Assembly (NCBI GenBank): GCA_023418255.1
Contig: JAEZZZ010000012.1
Location: 1 to 39,109 of the forward strand
Direction of reading: 5' to 3'
Origin: Bacteroidota bacterium
GTDB lineage: Bacteria > Bacteroidota > Bacteroidia > Bacteroidales > Dysgonomonadaceae
DNA length: 39,109 nucleotides
Each line of letters starts with the position of its first letter. The stretch's first letter is position 1. The translations under genes and the position numbers were made by a program. Positions 24,395 through 32,375 of the stretch are shown here, one piece after another. A model generated the notes under the pieces. It did no database searches and was not told where the DNA came from. It saw only the letters and a program-made list of their open reading frames with translations.

Positions 24395-25782
24395 ATCGAT
24401 TTGTCTTTGTTTTCGTTGCCTTTTGAAAAATGAATATAGGATGCCGAGAAAAGTTTTTCGTTTGGCTCCACTTTTAAAAGATGATAGATGTTAAACTCAT
24501 ACACCTCTCCCATTTTGGCGTCGGACGGTGAAAAGGGAAACGCCAGATTGCCTGCCGTGGCAATGCGTCCTTCGTAACCAAAGTGCAACATGGTGCTTCG
24601 CGCAAATCCGCAAATGGTGTTTGCTTGTTCTTGTGTTGGTGCCACCGCCTCAATGATGATAAGCAACTCGTCGCCGGAAGATTCTTGCGCTTGTTCGAAC
24701 ATTGCCATCACGCCTTTCTTTCCATAGATTTTAAAGTCGAGAAAAAAGTCGGTGATACCATAGCTCTCAAAGTTGTTTTCAACGCGTTCCCTTACACTTT
24801 TGGTGATGCTGTCTATCTGAGAAATCATAATGGGGTCTTTCACGCCTGCGCACGAAATGGTTCGATAGCCGACTTTGCGTGCTCCTTCGAGTTTTACAAA
24901 ATATTGGTCGGTTGGCACAAACTTGCTGCCTGCCACTTTCACTTTGTTTTCATCAACGGCCGTGAATGTGCAATCGTGCAGATTGATGGCTCCTCCGGGT
25001 CCGGGGAGTATATAAGGATTGGTTTTTTCATATAATGTATGCGCTGCCACGGATAGTGGTGTGCATTTTCGTTGTGGGGAAAGTGTTTCGAGGATAAAAC
25101 AGTCTTTTTGCAAATAACCAAACATGCAGTCGCTGCCACTTCCCGGGAGCGCGGCGATGGCGGCGCATTCGAGTATTTTACCCATGTGGATTGCCAATCC
25201 TTTGTTGAAGCCTTCCTTTATGGCGAGTGAGGCAAATACCGATGGGTCGTAGGAACGTCCGGCAAGAATAACGTTGGCTCCTTGCTGCAGCGCGTCAATG
25301 AATGGTTCTTCGCCAATTTGCGCTACGATGTGTTCGGACTCGTCTACATCTTGCTCGGTTATTTGTTTTGCCGGAAATAGTGGTTCAACATCTCCCGCTC
25401 TGAGCTTTTTCTTTACATATTCTTTATCCATTTCGGATTGAATGACTGCCAACTTAAACGAAAGTTTTTTTTCGTGCGCGATTTCTTTGATGATGTCCAA
25501 AGCAAATTGAACATGTGGTGTGGCTCCACTTCCACCTGCCGTTCCGATGATGACGGGGATGCCGGCTTCGATTCCGGCAGGTATCATGATTTCTAAATCT
25601 CTTTTGACTGAGTTTTTATCGGTAAACGATTTTCCCGAACCTAAATAATAGGGACCGGGATCGGTTGAGCCGGCATCAACGGCTATCACATGTGGTTTCC
25701 GTTTCATCCCTTCGACAAATGATTCCATCGGGAATCCATATCCCAAAATTGCCGTTGGCGAAAGCACTCTTAATTCTTCCAT
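24391..25782 (-). CDS. AtuA-like (DUF1446) protein of unknown function in methylaspartate locus
   Basis: This 463-residue protein matches the acyclic terpene utilisation AtuA family. It has VIAVDAGSTDPGPYYLGSG (residues 32-50) and the glycine-rich PVIIGTAGGSGATPH (75-89). The centre holds VILAGRSYDPSVFASLAIKE, then ILECAAIAALPGSGSDCMFGY. Further on are GPGGAINLHDCTF and a KVAGSKFVPTDQYFVKLEGA segment. AtuA was named from citronellol and geraniol degradation in Pseudomonas, but its reaction is unclear. Placement within a glutamate fermentation operon, with DUF4387 overlapping, points to a role on a pathway intermediate such as citramalate or mesaconate, or on its CoA ester. That is inference only. 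Confidence 0.8.
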   Translation of the reverse strand: MEELRVLSPTAILGYGFPMESFVEGMKRKPHVIAVDAGSTDPGPYYLGSGKSFTDKNSVKRDLEIMIPAGIEAGIPVIIGTAGGSGATPHVQFALDIIKEIAHEKKLSFKLAVIQSEMDKEYVKKKLRAGDVEPLFPAKQITEQDVDESEHIVAQIGEEPFIDALQQGANVILAGRSYDPSVFASLAIKEGFNKGLAIHMGKILECAAIAALPGSGSDCMFGYLQKDCFILETLSPQRKCTPLSVAAHTLYEKTNPYILPGPGGAINLHDCTFTAVDENKVKVAGSKFVPTDQYFVKLEGARKVGYRTISCAGVKDPIMISQIDSITKSVRERVENNFESYGITDFFLDFKIYGKKGVMAMFEQAQESSGDELLIIIEAVAPTQEQANTICGFARSTMLHFGYEGRIATAGNLAFPFSPSDAKMGEVYEFNIYHLLKVEPNEKLFSASYIHFSKGNENKDKSI

Positions 25783-25905
25783 GTTATTTGTTTTTTTACC
25801 TTAAAGGTATTTTTGTTTGTATTGATAAATTCTGTAAAGTTTTGTTTGTCTACCTATTTCAGGGTACGACACTCCTGGCTTCTACACTTGGTTTTTCCGC
25901 GCTTC

Positions 25906-25927
25906 TGCCGACGATTGTATGTCGGCA
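25906..25927. repeat. intergenic hairpin repeat, copy A
   Basis: TGCCGAC-GATTGTAT-GTCGGCA is a perfect 7-bp stem with an 8-base loop, 40 bases past the methylaspartate ammonia-lyase stop. A related hairpin is at 24007-24028. No U-tract follows on either strand. It sits in the 185-bp gap before the AtuA-like gene. Confidence 0.5.
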
Positions 25928-25967
25928 TCGCGTACAAGCGAAACTTCTTTGCCATTCGATGTTCTGT

Positions 25968-27212
25968 TTAAAGCACTTCTTTAAGTGCTAAAATTCGTTG
26001 CATTTCGTTGAATACAATCATGTATCCTTCGTCGACACCCATGCCGGGTTTTGCCAGATATTGAATAGGTGACGTTGCCATGGCAATGTGGGCGCATATT
26101 TCGGCGGAACGGTTTGTTTCGTTGCATGTTCCTCCCAAATATGCTCCCATGCCGTGTTGCTTGCAGTAGAGAACCGCCTCGATGCTGTTGTTTATTCCTC
26201 CTAAATCGGGCGTTTTTATTTGCGCCATGTGTCCGGCTTTGTGTTTTGAGAAGTCGATAATATCTTGCAGGGTATTGCACCATTCATCGGCAACAATTTC
26301 TGCTTCAACACCTTTTTTCTCCATCTCTTGACGAATGTCTTTCAACTTCTCGATTTGGGCGTTTTTCTCTCCCATATCCACCGGCCCCTCTACGCGCAGC
26401 TTGAACGGCGCGGCAATTTCGGCCAATTCGCCGACATATTTGGCAATGGCTTCCGCGTCATCATCAAAGACAATTCCGAGCGTACCATACACATCAATAT
26501 GAATGGTGGGCGCATAGTTTTCGTGAGGTTTGAGTTTCAGGATACGGTCTCTCAACCATTGAATGTATTCTTTTATTTTTTCTCCTTTGGATCCCACCTT
26601 GCTTTCAACATGGTTGAACAGGGCGTGTGGCAGTACATCGGCACCTTTCATAATCATTTTATCGGCGTTCAGATAGCGGTCGTCGCCGGACTGAGTAAAG
26701 ATGGGAATGGTTTTTGACGCAATGGTGGTGCCATATTCTTGGGCAATGATTTGCGCCATCAGTTTGCCTTTGCTTTTAGCAACGGCGTCTAAACAGGCTT
26801 GTGTGACTCCATAACGAATGGCGGTGTGATAAGGTTTCCCGGTTGTGGGGCTTTTCATTGTATCGACGCGCTCTGCCATTTCGCGAAATGTGGTGATTTC
26901 TTTTCCTTTAAATAGCGGTGCAATTTCTTTTTCGATGATTGGTATAAAATTTTCCGCGAGGAAAAGCGGGTCGCGTCCTCCGGCACCCGAATATTGAACG
27001 GCTGCACAATCGCCATAGGCAATGGCTCCGTTTTCGAGTATAAAGAGAACAGAAATGGCTTCTCCCGCTTGTCTTACGGCAGTAAAGCCGGGCGTGGAGG
27101 GTGTGCTTTCATAAAAAGCGCCATCGTTTTTCGCGCCACTTTTGATCGCTTTTTGGTCGTCGAAGAAAAAACCTGTTTTTGCGGGTGCACAACGTACATC
27201 TATAATTTTCAT
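25968..27212 (-). CDS. mal: methylaspartate ammonia-lyase
   Basis: This 414-residue enolase-superfamily enzyme removes ammonia from L-threo-3-methylaspartate to give mesaconate. It aligns nearly end to end with the Clostridium tetanomorphum enzyme (413 residues). Catalytic residues are intact with a constant offset of +2: His196 (DVLPHALFN), metal ligands Asp240 (HIDVYGT), Glu275 (RVEGPVDM) and Asp309 (VADEWCNT), and the base Lys333 (AQIKTPDLGG). The C-terminal GGTCNETNRSAEICAHI is also conserved. It follows glmE by 59 bp in the operon and supplies the substrate for the mesaconase downstream. Confidence 0.97.
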   Translation of the reverse strand: MKIIDVRCAPAKTGFFFDDQKAIKSGAKNDGAFYESTPSTPGFTAVRQAGEAISVLFILENGAIAYGDCAAVQYSGAGGRDPLFLAENFIPIIEKEIAPLFKGKEITTFREMAERVDTMKSPTTGKPYHTAIRYGVTQACLDAVAKSKGKLMAQIIAQEYGTTIASKTIPIFTQSGDDRYLNADKMIMKGADVLPHALFNHVESKVGSKGEKIKEYIQWLRDRILKLKPHENYAPTIHIDVYGTLGIVFDDDAEAIAKYVGELAEIAAPFKLRVEGPVDMGEKNAQIEKLKDIRQEMEKKGVEAEIVADEWCNTLQDIIDFSKHKAGHMAQIKTPDLGGINNSIEAVLYCKQHGMGAYLGGTCNETNRSAEICAHIAMATSPIQYLAKPGMGVDEGYMIVFNEMQRILALKEVL

Positions 27213-27271
27213 GTGAATTGATTTTTTAAAATATGTTATGTATGAATCTGTTTACTTTATGTTTTTGTTTA

Positions 27272-28723
27272 TTATTTTGGTCTTCCTACAAGGAAGCCTT
27301 TTCCGATGGCGTATACATCGTCAATTACCATTTGGAAACTTACGGGACGATTTTCGGATTTGGCTCGTTCTTGCAATTTGGATTGATGAAAGTCGATTAG
27401 CTCTTTACTGAACGGCAAGTTTCCGGTATCGAGTAAGCGAACGGCGCCTGCATTGTCACGGGCGGGTAAAACCTTGCCGGCATTGAATTTGCTGGGTGCA
27501 AAAGGAATATCAATAACGCCGGCTTCGAAAGCGGCAACCGTACCAATGGCATAGTCGCCTTTGCCCAACTCTTCAACCTTATCAAGGATGCAACGCGTTT
27601 CTTCCATAATAACTTCGGCTTCGGCAATCACGGCAGGAATATCGGTAAAATCTTGGTCTTTGAGCATGGAAATTACCTGCTTTGTCGCTCTTAATCCCGA
27701 AGCGTTCGCCTCTTTTGTCGGCACCCCCATGGCTTCGTGTGGTGTTTTCACAATCACTTTGGTTGCTTTGGCAAGTGCCGCGGCAGCGGCCCCCCATGAG
27801 ATTACGCCAAACGATTTTGATTCGTCTTGCGGAAATCCTCCCATCCATTGGTGGAAAACCGTTGTAATGCGCACATCGTTATAACCAAACTTATCCAAGT
27901 AGTCTCGGGCAGCCATTTTCAAGGCACGGATGGCGGCAACGTCTTGTATCAAATTTCCACATTGTCCATAGCCAACAGTCACGTCTTTCACTCCCTGTGT
28001 GGCGGCGAGCAACGCTTCAATTACGGCGACACTGTTTGAAATACAGGGCGATATGAGGGTTCCGGTGAGCGGCCCAAATGGCTCGCGATTGATAGAAACA
28101 CCCGCCTCTTCATATATTCCTACAAGGCGGTCGGTGTATTGCCAGTGCGCGATGGTTTTTTCGAGCGAGTGATTCTTGGAATATGGGATGTTGTAGGATA
28201 TTCCTCCGCCTTCGTAGGAAGTGAATCCGCCGGCAATAGAAATTTCAGTGAGCAATCGCGCGTCAGGTGTTCCATGTCTTACCTGCACGGGATTCCGCAT
28301 GGATGAGGTAACGGTTCGGCAGATGTTTTTTCCGTAGTTCACAATGGGAAAACCGTTAAGCATGGAACGCCGCGTTTCGCGGCTTTTCTGAATTCCTGTT
28401 TCGGCCTCGTTGTAGCGGTTCAGTCGCGTGTAGCTGTCTACGGTAGAGGGCAGTAGGTCTGCTTCACCTTCGTCTTCAAGATATTGAAGCAGTTTTATAT
28501 GCTCATCGTAGAGCGCTACTCCGGCGCGTGGTTGAATCAACGTTACATTGTCCTTATCGGCTTGTGCAAGCTTTGCTCCGAATCGTTTGTTTTCGGGAAT
28601 TGATTTTTGATAGGCTACGGCTTCGTCAAAATCAATATCCTTACCGGTATGCCAGTGCTGCAAGACCTCTTTTCTTTCTGCAAAAAAGGCTTCGTCTGTC
28701 AGTTTTGTGTTTTTAATTTTCAT
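27272..28723 (-). CDS. glmE: glutamate mutase epsilon subunit (catalytic TIM barrel)
   Basis: This 483-residue catalytic chain has exactly the length of the clostridial GlmE/MutE. The three arginines that bind glutamate are at the same positions, Arg66 (LIQPRAGV), Arg100 (SYTRLNRY) and Arg149 (VQVRHGTP), and Glu171 (TSYEGGGISY) is conserved. With GlmS and adenosylcobalamin it interconverts L-glutamate and threo-3-methylaspartate by a radical carbon shift. It lies between glmL and the ammonia-lyase. The 179-bp gap upstream has a small hairpin (GGATAC...GTATCC at 28839-28860) but no clear promoter box, so it probably depends on the glmS promoter. Confidence 0.97.
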   Translation of the reverse strand: MKIKNTKLTDEAFFAERKEVLQHWHTGKDIDFDEAVAYQKSIPENKRFGAKLAQADKDNVTLIQPRAGVALYDEHIKLLQYLEDEGEADLLPSTVDSYTRLNRYNEAETGIQKSRETRRSMLNGFPIVNYGKNICRTVTSSMRNPVQVRHGTPDARLLTEISIAGGFTSYEGGGISYNIPYSKNHSLEKTIAHWQYTDRLVGIYEEAGVSINREPFGPLTGTLISPCISNSVAVIEALLAATQGVKDVTVGYGQCGNLIQDVAAIRALKMAARDYLDKFGYNDVRITTVFHQWMGGFPQDESKSFGVISWGAAAAALAKATKVIVKTPHEAMGVPTKEANASGLRATKQVISMLKDQDFTDIPAVIAEAEVIMEETRCILDKVEELGKGDYAIGTVAAFEAGVIDIPFAPSKFNAGKVLPARDNAGAVRLLDTGNLPFSKELIDFHQSKLQERAKSENRPVSFQMVIDDVYAIGKGFLVGRPK

Positions 28724-28902
28724 TATTTATAAGAACGTTTTTATTTATTATTTTTGGTTTATCGGATCTATTTTTGGCTCAGTCAAAAAAACTTATGTAC
28801 AATATAAAGTGTAAAAAAAATTGGTGCTTTAAAGGGATACCTTCGATCAGTTGTATCCGGCGATAAATTATAAGTAGTGGTTATACTAAATAGTTTCAGC
28901 AC

Positions 28903-30306
28903 TTATTTTTTTACTTCGTCAATTTTAATTTCTTTAATCTCCTTTTTCATCATCGTGAAAGCCAGTTCGGGATTGACACTGCTGAGCAGTCCCATGGCAG
29001 CAAAAATATACTTTTTATCCAGCATATAGTTGGGATTTTTAGGCTTGGCGTGTTTGTAATTTGTCGCGTCTGCTTTCGCTCCTTCTAATATGTATTGGGG
29101 GCGACGACTGTTTATAATCACACCACCAATGCCAATAATGTGCGATATGTTCGACAAATCTTTTCCGGTAAGGGTAAAAATCTGTCCCCAAGGTGTGTAG
29201 GCAGGTTGAAAGATGCCACAATGCCGTTGCACAGCTATTTTAATGGCGTTTCGCGCCAATCCTTCTTCAATTTCTTGTTCTTTGGTGGATGTTCCTGCCA
29301 AAGTTTCCGGCTTTGATGAACATGTTTTCACCCAGTCTGAGACAGCTTTTTTATCGACACCAAGTTCTGTTGCCAAAAGTTCATTGTCCACTTCATCCGC
29401 CAAAAATGTAAGGCTGTATCTCATTCCCAAATCTCCCTCTACCGTGCGTTTGCTATACGGTTCGGGCAATCCTTTTACCATCACATTTTCAATTGTGGGC
29501 ACTCCATCTGACATGGAATATACATCGGTTGTGGCTCCGCCAATATCCACAGCCATTAAATCGCCCCAGCCGGGTTGTTTTTTAGTTCCTTTGCTTAGTA
29601 GCTCGCATCCGTTGAGAACAGCCAAAGGCGTGGGGATGATAGTGTGTCGGCTCATTTTTTGGATGTCGCTTAGCCCTTTGGCATCGATGATTTTGCTGAT
29701 AAAGAGCTCTTTTATTTTCTGCTTTGCCGGCTCAATATTGAGTTTGTTAAACTCGGGCATTACATTTTCGGTAATCACGTAATCTTTGTCGGAAGCAGCA
29801 AAAATCTTATCCAGTTCGTGCGACGCGCTCTTATTTCCGGCAACAATGACAGAGAAGTCGCGTTTTATTTCGCATAATCGTTTCGCGTTTGCGATAATAA
29901 CCTCTTTGTTTCCTCCGTTGGTTCCTCCGCACAACAATATCAAATCGGGCTGAATTTGGTATATTTCTTCTTGTTCTTGTTGGGATATTTCAAACGAATA
30001 GGTCTTAACCACCTTTGCTCCGGCACTTGACGCGGCCATTTTTGCCGCTTTGGCAGTAAGCTCGGGCACCAATCCCAGAGCCACCATTTTGAGTCCTCCG
30101 GCGGCACTGCTACAACAGAGCATTTCGTCGTAATGAAACGTTCCTATCTGCTCTTCGAGCTTTTCCAAAGCGGCAAAAAAGCCGTTCATCACATTGGATT
30201 CGATGGTTGTAAATGCTCCGGCAGTAGCCAAGATTGTGCCTTCATCGGCATCAATGGCGGTCAACTTTGTATATGTACTGCCAAAGTCAGCCGTTAGATA
30301 TTTCAT
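28903..30306 (-). CDS. glmL: GlmL/MutL, actin-fold partner of glutamate mutase
   Basis: This 467-residue protein belongs to the ASKHA (actin/Hsp70) nucleotide-binding group. It shows an N-terminal phosphate loop ADFGSTYTKL (residues 6-15), CCSSAAGGLKMV, LILLCGGTNGGNKEV, and the second phosphate motif VDIGGATTDVYS (253-264). GlmL is encoded between the two mutase subunits in clostridia, where it is thought to be a chaperone or reactivase that swaps damaged cobalamin. Here it lies 6 bp after glmS, so the three mutase genes keep the classical order glmS-glmL-glmE. Confidence 0.94.
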   Translation of the reverse strand: MKYLTADFGSTYTKLTAIDADEGTILATAGAFTTIESNVMNGFFAALEKLEEQIGTFHYDEMLCCSSAAGGLKMVALGLVPELTAKAAKMAASSAGAKVVKTYSFEISQQEQEEIYQIQPDLILLCGGTNGGNKEVIIANAKRLCEIKRDFSVIVAGNKSASHELDKIFAASDKDYVITENVMPEFNKLNIEPAKQKIKELFISKIIDAKGLSDIQKMSRHTIIPTPLAVLNGCELLSKGTKKQPGWGDLMAVDIGGATTDVYSMSDGVPTIENVMVKGLPEPYSKRTVEGDLGMRYSLTFLADEVDNELLATELGVDKKAVSDWVKTCSSKPETLAGTSTKEQEIEEGLARNAIKIAVQRHCGIFQPAYTPWGQIFTLTGKDLSNISHIIGIGGVIINSRRPQYILEGAKADATNYKHAKPKNPNYMLDKKYIFAAMGLLSSVNPELAFTMMKKEIKEIKIDEVKK

Positions 30307-30312
30307 ACTGTT

Positions 30313-30723
30313 TTATATCCCGAAAAGTTCGTTTAAATCTTTGATGGTTGTTTCTAAATCGGTTCCCGGTGGATACACTTTGGTAAATCCCATATCCATA
30401 AAACGTTTTTCAACGTCTTCAAAGTTTTGTTTTCCTACCACAAGGTTTCCTCCGGCAAGTAAGGGAATGTCTTTCAATCCCGCCTCGTCGCATTTTTCTC
30501 TCAATCCGTTGCAGTCAATCTCGCCATGTCCGTAGAGCGACGAAACGAGAATGGCATCGGCGTTTGTTTCCAAAGCGGCTTCGATATATTCCTCTTGCGA
30601 TACCATCACACCGAGATTGATAACATTAAATCCGGCTTGCTCCAAAGCGTAGGTTAAGATTTTATTTCCTACGGCATGTACATCCGCACCGATTACTCCG
30701 GTAACAATTGTTTTCTTATTCAT
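30313..30723 (-). CDS. glmS: glutamate mutase sigma subunit (cobalamin-binding)
   Basis: From the ATG at 30723 the protein has 136 residues. This start is preferred over an ATG five codons upstream (30738) because it places the B12 motif at the family positions: Asp14, His16 and Gly19 in IGADVHAVGNKI, where His16 is the cobalt ligand. The other parts of the base-off B12 site are SSLYGHGE and LAGGNLVVG. It is a flavodoxin-like fold that delivers adenosylcobalamin to GlmE. It is the first gene of the methylaspartate operon, about 28 nt from the predicted transcription start, so there is no room for a cobalamin riboswitch in the leader. Confidence 0.95.
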   Translation of the reverse strand: MNKKTIVTGVIGADVHAVGNKILTYALEQAGFNVINLGVMVSQEEYIEAALETNADAILVSSLYGHGEIDCNGLREKCDEAGLKDIPLLAGGNLVVGKQNFEDVEKRFMDMGFTKVYPPGTDLETTIKDLNELFGI

Positions 30724-30757
30724 ATAAGTATTTTTCATTATAAAATATAAGCCATTG

Positions 30758-30787
30758 CAAATGTAGTTACTTTCGTGGTATCAACAA
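30758..30787 (-). promoter_or_regulatory. promoter of the glutamate mutase operon
   Basis: TACATTTG (30758-30765) on the minus strand fits the -7 box and is followed by CAATGG. Two TTG candidates lie at 30782-30784 and 30785-30787, with gaps of 16 and 19 bases. The predicted leader is about 30 nt. Confidence 0.6.
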
Positions 30788-30890
30788 AATAAAAAGGGGT
30801 TTTAACATGCTTGATTTGAAAACTTTTCAGTCGTCACTATATCGATATGCCGGGCTTGAAATTACATCTTGTCATAAAAATCGCTCTTTA

Positions 30891-30912
30891 TGTAACAAAT
30901 GAAGATTGTTCA
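30891..30912. promoter_or_regulatory. possible regulator site upstream of glmS promoter
   Basis: TGTAACAA-ATGAAGA-TTGTTCA is an imperfect inverted repeat of the TG-AACA...TGTT-CA type, similar in layout to Crp/Fnr-family sites. It is about 105 bases upstream of the glmS promoter boxes. Support is the symmetry alone. Confidence 0.25.
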
Positions 30913-31002
30913 GCATAAAATACCACAATCATTCAATGTATTATCTAACAATAATAACAGATATCAAAATGTCAACTTGAGGGAAATTTTATTCTTTTTT
31001 CT

Positions 31003-32205
31003 TTATTTATTTTCCGTATTCTTATTTTGTGGTAAAATAAGATTAAGCACCACGCCGATGGTTGCCGCCAATCCAATTCCGGCAAAAGTGAAAGTGCCCA
31101 TTTGAAAAACGGCACCACCGATTCCGGTTGTCAAAATCAGAGCGGCAATTACCAGATTGCGCATATCCGACATATCGGTTTTATTCTGAATCATGTTGTT
31201 GATTCCTGTGGCGGCAATCATTCCAAACAAAAGTAGCATAATACCCCCCAACACAGCCGATGGAATTGATTTGAGTAATGCGCTCACTTTTCCTACGAGG
31301 GAAAAAACAATGCCTGTGATGGCGGCAATCCGAATCACGGCAGGATCGGTCACTTTTGTGAGTACCATGGCTCCGGTAACTTCGGAATAGGTGGTTACGG
31401 GTGGTCCTCCGACCAAGCCGGAAATACAGCAGGCAATTCCATCTCCCAACATCGTACGATGCAATCCTGGACTTTTCACAAAGTCTTTTTTCGTCACTTC
31501 ACATACCACATACACGTCGCCAACATGTTCAATAACCGGGGCGATGGCGACCGGTATCATAAACAAAATGGCCTCCCACGAGAATTGAGGTTTTACGAAT
31601 TGCGGCAATCCCAACCATTGAGCATCGACGACAATCGAGAAGTCAATCTGGTTCATTATCCATGCAGCAACGTAGCCTACAATGATACCTGAAAATATAG
31701 GAATAAGCTTTAGCATACCTTTGGCATACATGCTCACCACAATAGCGGTAACAAGCGAAAGTATGGCTAAAAGCCAGTTTTCGGAAGCCATCTGAACACC
31801 TGTTCCAGCCAAGGATAAGCCGATGAGCATGATAACGGGCCCTATCACGACAGGTGGGAAAAGTTTTTTTATGAGCGATACGCCTTGCCATTTTACCAAA
31901 GCGCTCATCAAAAAATAGACTCCACCAACTGCCACCAATCCGGAAAGCGTGCCGGGTAACCCATACAACTCGGTTGCTTTTATTATGGGTGCAATAAAAG
32001 CAAAGCTGCTGCCTAAAAAAATAGGGACTTTTCCTTTGGTTACTAAGTGAAATACCAGTGTTCCAACTCCGGCAGTGAAAAGTGCTGTAGATGGGTCAAG
32101 ACCAACCAATAAGGGTACGAGAACGGTGGCGCCAAATGCCACAAAGAGAAATTGAATACCTACAACTCCTTTTGTGAGGGGGGTTAGCTGTTTTTTACTT
32201 TCCAT
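31003..32205 (-). CDS. uracil/xanthine permease family (NCS2) transporter
   Basis: This 400-residue inner membrane protein has about 14 hydrophobic segments. Family motifs are FGATVLVPLLVG, the GSSFAFIAP half-helix, the transport-site AIAPVIEHVGDVYV (Glu226, His227), and GGPPVTTYSEVTGAM (Glu275). In E. coli UraA a TM1 histidine (QHLFAMFGAT) contacts the cycle. Here it is Phe19 (IQFLFVAFGAT), so substrate binding may differ somewhat. Likely import of uracil or a related base with protons. It is upstream of glmS in the same direction, but a gap of about 265 bp and a separate promoter divide them. Confidence 0.88.
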   Translation of the reverse strand: MESKKQLTPLTKGVVGIQFLFVAFGATVLVPLLVGLDPSTALFTAGVGTLVFHLVTKGKVPIFLGSSFAFIAPIIKATELYGLPGTLSGLVAVGGVYFLMSALVKWQGVSLIKKLFPPVVIGPVIMLIGLSLAGTGVQMASENWLLAILSLVTAIVVSMYAKGMLKLIPIFSGIIVGYVAAWIMNQIDFSIVVDAQWLGLPQFVKPQFSWEAILFMIPVAIAPVIEHVGDVYVVCEVTKKDFVKSPGLHRTMLGDGIACCISGLVGGPPVTTYSEVTGAMVLTKVTDPAVIRIAAITGIVFSLVGKVSALLKSIPSAVLGGIMLLLFGMIAATGINNMIQNKTDMSDMRNLVIAALILTTGIGGAVFQMGTFTFAGIGLAATIGVVLNLILPQNKNTENK

Positions 32206-32234
32206 TCATCTATTATCTTGTGTTGTATTTTATG

Positions 32235-32242
32235 CAAAAATA
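32235..32242 (-). promoter_or_regulatory. putative -7 box of the permease gene
   Basis: TATTTTTG on the minus strand, 30 bases before the permease start and after the kbl terminator. No convincing upstream TTG is seen. Confidence 0.35.
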
Positions 32243-32300
32243 GATAAAATTTGTTATACAGAAAACCTTTTCAGTAAAATGTATTTAAAAAAGTAGAGTA

Positions 32301-32340
32301 TAAAAAGCAAGAGGATGTTTTGCTAAAAACGCCCTCTTGC
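32301..32340 (-). terminator. rho-independent terminator of kbl
   Basis: On the minus strand the stem GCAAGAGG (32333-32340) pairs with CCTCTTGC (32307-32314), and the descending side is followed by TTTTTA. It starts 36 bases after the kbl stop codon, the normal position for an intrinsic terminator. Confidence 0.8.
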
Positions 32341-32375
32341 AAATTATCTGTTACTATAATCTATTGCATTATGTA

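Noticed and set aside
30724..31002. Cobalamin riboswitch upstream of glmS
   Set aside because: The promoter-like box lies only about 35 bases before the start, and no B12-box-like element was found in the gap.
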